Source: Spirosoma linguale DSM 74 (GTDB taxonomy: Bacteria > Bacteroidota > Bacteroidia > Cytophagales > Spirosomataceae). Taken from it: a stretch of 64,000 nt of DNA. Every line of letters starts with the position of its first letter. The first letter of the stretch is position 1. This document shows, one piece after another, positions 60,198 to 64,000 of the stretch. The stretch spans positions 3,505,001-3,569,000 of the forward strand of contig CP001769.1 in assembly GCA_000024525.1 (NCBI GenBank). Reading direction: 5' to 3'. The notes beneath the pieces were generated by a model. It was given only the letters and a program-made list of their open reading frames with translations. It searched no databases and was not told where the DNA came from. The position numbers and the translations under genes are program-made.

Positions 60198-61166
60198 TTA
60201 ATATACCTTCTCGACCTTCTCGACAAAATCCTGAAACTGGCGTGCCGGGATAAACTGGGGCTGCGTACGGTAAGACAGAATGATGAATACCAGCAACAGC
60301 GAAATCAGGAAAGCCTGTAAAATAACAATCAGGAAAGAAAATACTAGATAACTGGCCCAGCCCGGCACCGCCGTATCGGTGAACAAACGTAAGGCCACCA
60401 CTACCCCGATCCCGAACACCGATACCACGACCATGATGACACAAAACAACGCCAACCGGACGGCGGTGGTGTCCATAAGCACCGAAACAGCACTCAGGCC
60501 ATGTAACACCAGCGAAACAAAATTCATTTTGGATTCGCCCGCCAGCCGTCGCCCTCGTTCCAGCGGGACGGCCGTATAGGGCAAGCGGGAGCGGATTACA
60601 CCACCGGGATAGTTATTCCAGATCTCGGACACATGCGTCAGCTTACGCAACTGCTGGGCCGGAACAAGGCTGAAATTACCAAACGTAATCACTTTACCGG
60701 TGAGCAGTTGAAACACCCGTTTGTATACTTCGTAGAACAGACGAAAAATCAGACTTTCGTGCCGTTTGGCCCGGTGGGCAAACACAATCCGGTTCGGGCT
60801 ATTCAGCCCGGTTTTTATAAGCTCCGGAATATCCTCGGGCCGGTCTTCGCCGTCCGAATCCATGACAATTGTTGGGTACTGCTCGGGTAGGGAAGCCAGA
60901 TGCGAAAGCCCCAGCGCAATGGCTTTCTGGTGGCCAACATTCCGGAATAACCGCAGGATTGAGAGCGACTGTCCAACACCGGCTGGCAAGGCGGTGTAGT
61001 TTGTCGAGGAGCAATCATCCACGACCAGAAAGTTCATTCGGCTGACTAACGTTGCTTCGTTTACCGCCTGAATACGCTCTAGTAAAAGTCCAAGAGCTTG
61101 CCAGTCATTAAACAGTGGAATGACGACATTGATGCGGTCGGGATAGTTGGCTAGCGTTTTATCCAA
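60198..61166 (-). CDS. family 2 glycosyltransferase, polyprenyl-phosphate type, with C-terminal membrane segments
   Basis: 322 residues: GT2 domain (INVVIPLFNDWQALG; metal site VMDSDGEDRPEDI) followed by two hydrophobic segments (about 235-260 and 273-300). This layout is shared with enzymes that load a sugar onto undecaprenyl phosphate (ArnC, GtrB, DPM-like). The start appears to be TTG at 61166; no ATG lies upstream in frame before the previous gene stop. It is 31 bp after the gene at 61198 on the same strand. Confidence 0.85.
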   Translation of the reverse strand: MDKTLANYPDRINVVIPLFNDWQALGLLLERIQAVNEATLVSRMNFLVVDDCSSTNYTALPAGVGQSLSILRLFRNVGHQKAIALGLSHLASLPEQYPTIVMDSDGEDRPEDIPELIKTGLNSPNRIVFAHRAKRHESLIFRLFYEVYKRVFQLLTGKVITFGNFSLVPAQQLRKLTHVSEIWNNYPGGVIRSRLPYTAVPLERGRRLAGESKMNFVSLVLHGLSAVSVLMDTTAVRLALFCVIMVVVSVFGIGVVVALRLFTDTAVPGWASYLVFSFLIVILQAFLISLLLVFIILSYRTQPQFIPARQFQDFVEKVEKVY

Positions 61167-61197
61167 TGGTATCGGGTTCCTAACAATAATTACTGAA

Positions 61198-62199
61198 TTA
61201 TAAAGAAGACTGTGCGGGCGTCGTACCCGAAGGTCCGGGCGGGTACAGTCCCGTCAGAGGTTGGCGTTTCTGATGCCGGATGATGTCCCTAACAACATAC
61301 AGGGGCCTGCCTTTTGACTGAAAAAATATCCGTAAAACGTATTCACCAATCAGCCCCAGTGCAATAAGCTGCACACCACTAAACAGCACAATGACGAACA
61401 AAAGGGCCGTAAACCCCTGTGGTACGTCATGATAAACAAATCGCTTGATCAGTGTCTGGATAAGGTAGATGACGGCAACACCAATAGTCAGCATACCCAG
61501 GCGGGTGATGATCTTGATCGGGAATTCACTGAAATTAAAAATGCCATTATAAGCCAGCCGTTTCAACATGTCGAATGAATATTTCGATTCGCCGGCCAGT
61601 CGGGCATCCCGTTCGTATTCGATACCTATCTGGCGGAAGCCAATCCAGCTACGCATCCCGCGAATAAACCGGCTTTCTTCCGGCATTTCCTTCAACACAT
61701 CGGCCACCCGGCGACTGATTAGCGAAAAATCGCCAGTATCCAGCGGCATATTTACGTACGAAATGGACCGGATTAACCGGTAGAACGACGCGTAGGCGAT
61801 CCGCTTGAACCAGTTCTCCTTCCGTTTTTTCCGAACCGCGTACACCACATCATAGCCCTCCTGAAATTTCTCAAAAAATTCGGTGAGCAGCTCGGGCGGG
61901 TCCTGCAAGTCGCCGTCTATTATAAAGAGGGCCTCACTGGCGCAGGCGGCAGCGATCCCCGCCGACAAGGCAATCTGATGCCCGTAATTTCTCGATAAAA
62001 AAACACAGTGGTACCGGCTGTCGGTCAGGGCAAGTTGTTGCATTAAAACAGCCGTATTATCGCGACTCCCATCATCAATCAAGACCACTTCGATTGCAAG
62101 GGGAGATGTGTCCATTACGGCATTTAGCCGTTCTATAAGACGCGGAAACGACTCGGTTTCGTTGTACAATGGAGCAACAATAGAAATCTGTGGATTCAA
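61198..62199 (-). CDS. family 2 glycosyltransferase, DPM1/GtrB-like
   Basis: About 333 residues. GT2 domain with ISIVAPLYNETESFPRLIER and IIDGDLQDPPELL, followed by two C-terminal transmembrane segments (about 232-255 and 268-292), typical of undecaprenyl-phosphate glucosyl or arabinosyl transferases. No ATG is available: I prefer TTG at 62199, because a -7 box and a TTG -33 element lie just before it; an open frame up to TTG 62268 would run through that promoter. Sugar substrate unknown. Confidence 0.87.
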   Translation of the reverse strand: MNPQISIVAPLYNETESFPRLIERLNAVMDTSPLAIEVVLIDDGSRDNTAVLMQQLALTDSRYHCVFLSRNYGHQIALSAGIAAACASEALFIIDGDLQDPPELLTEFFEKFQEGYDVVYAVRKKRKENWFKRIAYASFYRLIRSISYVNMPLDTGDFSLISRRVADVLKEMPEESRFIRGMRSWIGFRQIGIEYERDARLAGESKYSFDMLKRLAYNGIFNFSEFPIKIITRLGMLTIGVAVIYLIQTLIKRFVYHDVPQGFTALLFVIVLFSGVQLIALGLIGEYVLRIFFQSKGRPLYVVRDIIRHQKRQPLTGLYPPGPSGTTPAQSSL

Positions 62200-62234
62200 C
62201 AAAACGAATGGAGTTGGAACAGTGTCAAACTGAG

Positions 62235-62268
62235 CAAAAGTAAACCTTTTCGCACGAAAACCCGCCAA
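62235..62268 (-). promoter_or_regulatory. promoter of the glycosyltransferase gene
   Basis: On the minus strand TTG (62268-62266), 23-bp spacer, then TACTTTTG (62242-62235), an exact TAnnTTTG match. Transcription would start near 62228, about 29 bp before the TTG start codon at 62199. Confidence 0.6.
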
Positions 62269-62328
62269 CGTCTATCCTACAGCTCACTAGTGACATATAC
62301 AAATTGAGCGTATAGCCGTTAAAACGGG

Positions 62329-63063
62329 CTACGTTCGATAGGTCTGGTAAATTCGGAACAACTCGTACCACATTTTGAAAACATAACCGGAGCTGATCCG
62401 TGAATCGCTTTGCTCAATCCATTGCCGGAGTGGGTATTCGGCTACATGGTCCAGCACCTCGGGGCGACCGTGCTTCCGGATAAGCCGGGCCAGCAGTTCG
62501 ACGTCAAACAGCCAGGGACTTATGAACGACTCCTCAAACAACCCGGTCATGGTGGTGCGCCTGAACAACTTGGCTCCGCACTGTGAGTCGTAAACGGGTA
62601 ACTTCAGAATATTACTGATGATTGTTGCAATAACGCGGCCAACATAATGCCGAAATGGGTCGCGCCGAATGTCTACACCCAGAAATTTTATACGCGACCC
62701 CATCACCATGTCCAGCGCCGGGTTGCCATCCAGAACGGCAGCTAAGTCGGTAATGGCCGTTAAAGGCGTGGCCAAGTCTGCATCCAGAAAACCCAGATAA
62801 TCGAACGACCGGCTGGCGCAATGCAGCATACCAGCCCGCACCGCACCCGCTTTCCCCTGATTCTGGGGCAGGATTAACGCATCAATGCAGTCAGGATACC
62901 GAGCCTTCATCGTCTCCAGCACCGTTCGGGTGGCGTCGCTGCTGCCGTCGTCGACGAAGCAAAAGTTTACATTCTCTGTCTGCCGAATATACGAAAGGAA
63001 CACATCGACGGGGAGCCGGGTGGCTTCGTTATAACAGGGGACAATGATACAGACAGATGACAT
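62329..63063 (-). CDS. family 2 glycosyltransferase, dolichyl-phosphate glucosyltransferase-like
   Basis: 244 residues. GT2 fold with VCIIVPCYNEATRLPVDVFL at the N-terminus, acidic site YLGFLDADLATPLTAI, and SQCGAKLFRRTTM downstream. The pattern is like ALG5/DPM-type lipid-linked sugar transferases. No transmembrane segment, so it probably acts at the cytoplasmic membrane face. It begins 7 bp after the membrane protein gene at 63071 ends, thus the two are in one operon. Confidence 0.88.
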   Translation of the reverse strand: MSSVCIIVPCYNEATRLPVDVFLSYIRQTENVNFCFVDDGSSDATRTVLETMKARYPDCIDALILPQNQGKAGAVRAGMLHCASRSFDYLGFLDADLATPLTAITDLAAVLDGNPALDMVMGSRIKFLGVDIRRDPFRHYVGRVIATIISNILKLPVYDSQCGAKLFRRTTMTGLFEESFISPWLFDVELLARLIRKHGRPEVLDHVAEYPLRQWIEQSDSRISSGYVFKMWYELFRIYQTYRT

Positions 63064-63070
63064 AAAGCCT

Positions 63071-64000
63071 TTAGCGATTGGCAGTTAGAGTAGAGTCAAG
63101 AACAAGGGCTTTATGACCATAATAGCCTGATTGACAACGATTCCACCAATGTGTACGATCGGGCTTAACATCTTCGACAAACAAACTGGGCGGATATACA
63201 CTAATGGGTCGGAGCCGAACCGTATCCGCTGAGGTCAGTAATTGCTGATGCCGCTCGGTCATTTCGCGGTCGTAGGTAGCCGCCCGGCCACTCAGCCAAT
63301 CGGCATACAACTGGTTAACGGCATTGCTGGTTATGATGCTCCCAATCAGCCAGATGCCCGTAAGCAGCCACACGGGCGCAGGCCATTTTTGTAAAACCGT
63401 TAGACTGCGTCCCCGCCGGTCGATCCAGCCGACCCAGACGGTAACGACGTAAAACCAGCCTATCGCAAAAAATACGAACAGGATGTTCATAGTGCGGGCA
63501 TAGGGGGCAATGCCTAGTCCATAGTATGACGGAAAAATCATAGCCGCCAGTAAGCCCAAATAAACGACGGTCAGTAATCCTGCCGGAATCATAAATAAAT
63601 CACGAACCGGGCTTCCCTGCCGGGTAGCGCGCCGGGCAAAGGGTATATACAGGAGCGTAAACGGGAGAATAGGCGTTTTGAGTAGCCAAAACGCTATAGA
63701 ACGGCCCAACCAGATAAATGACCGGGCAATTGATGGGAACAATTCACCGGCTTTAGCCTCGTTGCTTCCCATACGAATGGCATTGCCCGGTGCCCTGAAC
63801 AACAGCCAGGCAGACACTAACGAGACAACAACCAGCCAGGCCATTAGTGGATCGAACTTACGACGGAACACCAGCCGATAGCCCGTTATAGCCAGGAGCA
63901 ATAGAATGAGCACAACCAGGTTCGTCTCCCCGGAGCCAACAATGGCAAACACTAAAAAACTGGTCCATACGATAGTCAGCCATTTTTTTGGGCCATCCGA
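63071..64000 (-). CDS. multispan membrane protein, partial (DUF6056-like), 5' end outside window
   Basis: At least 300 residues of a membrane protein with about seven hydrophobic segments; the reading frame stays open through the window edge at 64000, so the start is outside. A GTG at 63952 is unlikely to be the true start, because DGPKKWLTIVWTSFLVF is readable upstream of it. Motifs AIVGSGETNLV and LFRAPGNAIRMG match the DUF6056 style seen in polysaccharide-related membrane proteins, which I state with moderate confidence. It is probably co-transcribed with the glycosyltransferase gene at 62329. Confidence 0.7.
   Translation of the reverse strand, partial: SDGPKKWLTIVWTSFLVFAIVGSGETNLVVLILLLLAITGYRLVFRRKFDPLMAWLVVVSLVSAWLLFRAPGNAIRMGSNEAKAGELFPSIARSFIWLGRSIAFWLLKTPILPFTLLYIPFARRATRQGSPVRDLFMIPAGLLTVVYLGLLAAMIFPSYYGLGIAPYARTMNILFVFFAIGWFYVVTVWVGWIDRRGRSLTVLQKWPAPVWLLTGIWLIGSIITSNAVNQLYADWLSGRAATYDREMTERHQQLLTSADTVRLRPISVYPPSLFVEDVKPDRTHWWNRCQSGYYGHKALVLDSTLTANR

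Noticed and set aside
62199..62268. Glycosyltransferase start at TTG 62268
   Set aside because: The stretch includes an exact TTG-N23-TAnnTTTG promoter; the extra residues are not GT2-like.

Overview
The window looks like chromosomal DNA of a Bacteroidota member of the order Cytophagales, most likely Spirosoma or a near relative. This is inferred from gene content and DNA style, not from a database match. The signs are a TonB-dependent receptor followed by a DUF4249 lipoprotein, LytTR two-component genes, a second TonB-dependent receptor with a carboxypeptidase-like N-terminal domain, Bacteroidota-type -7 promoter boxes (TAnnTTTG) instead of a sigma-70 -10 box, few Shine-Dalgarno sequences, and intergenic REP-like palindromes. 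I saw no rRNA, tRNA, transposase gene, prophage or CRISPR array. The last gene on the right runs off the window.

Layout. 0-11.6 kb holds mostly housekeeping genes: lrp/ald divergent pair, truncated globin, an RsiV-like lipoprotein, a LytS/LytR pair, a histidine phosphatase, a hotdog thioesterase, NADP-malic enzyme, trpS and an orphan LuxR-type HTH protein. 11.8-15.3 kb is a TonB receptor/DUF4249 pair. 15.3-22 kb holds a membrane protein, a TIM-barrel isomerase, a PAP2 phosphatase and a four-gene set: glycosyltransferase facing an acyl-CoA-dehydrogenase-like flavoprotein, PIG-L deacetylase and methyltransferase. 22-28.4 kb: prs, rplY, copper export (copA, copZ) and a GH2 glycosidase. 28.6-34.4 kb: an orphan heavy-metal RND permease and a two-component system. 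34.5-38.6 kb: aroA, nagA and an exported TPR/actin-fold protein. 39-47.9 kb: TonB receptor, lipoprotein, a split FG-GAP gene, ribD, prmC, moxR, msrB. 48-58.5 kb: small envelope proteins, a second two-component system and a complete tripartite RND pump. 58.5-64 kb: MBOAT acyltransferase, three GT2 enzymes and a multispan membrane protein, probably for surface polysaccharide.

Themes. Envelope stress and metal or drug efflux are prominent. Both OmpR-type two-component systems have four-copy 11-bp direct repeats upstream, which are plausible binding sites; one array type (TTTAAC) lies in front of both the RND permease gene and its probable regulator gene, which suggests a regulon. Six same-strand intercistronic gaps carry inverted repeats built from short repeated words. 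A 57-bp palindromic block appears to be inserted in frame near the 5' end of aroA.

The most interesting leads are the glycosyltransferase/PIG-L/methyltransferase/flavoprotein set, whose flavoprotein seems to lack the acyl-CoA dehydrogenase catalytic glutamate; the exported actin-fold protein; the FG-GAP gene split at a sequence matching a -1 slippery heptamer; the aroA palindrome; and the 11-bp operator arrays. All functions are read from sequence alone.
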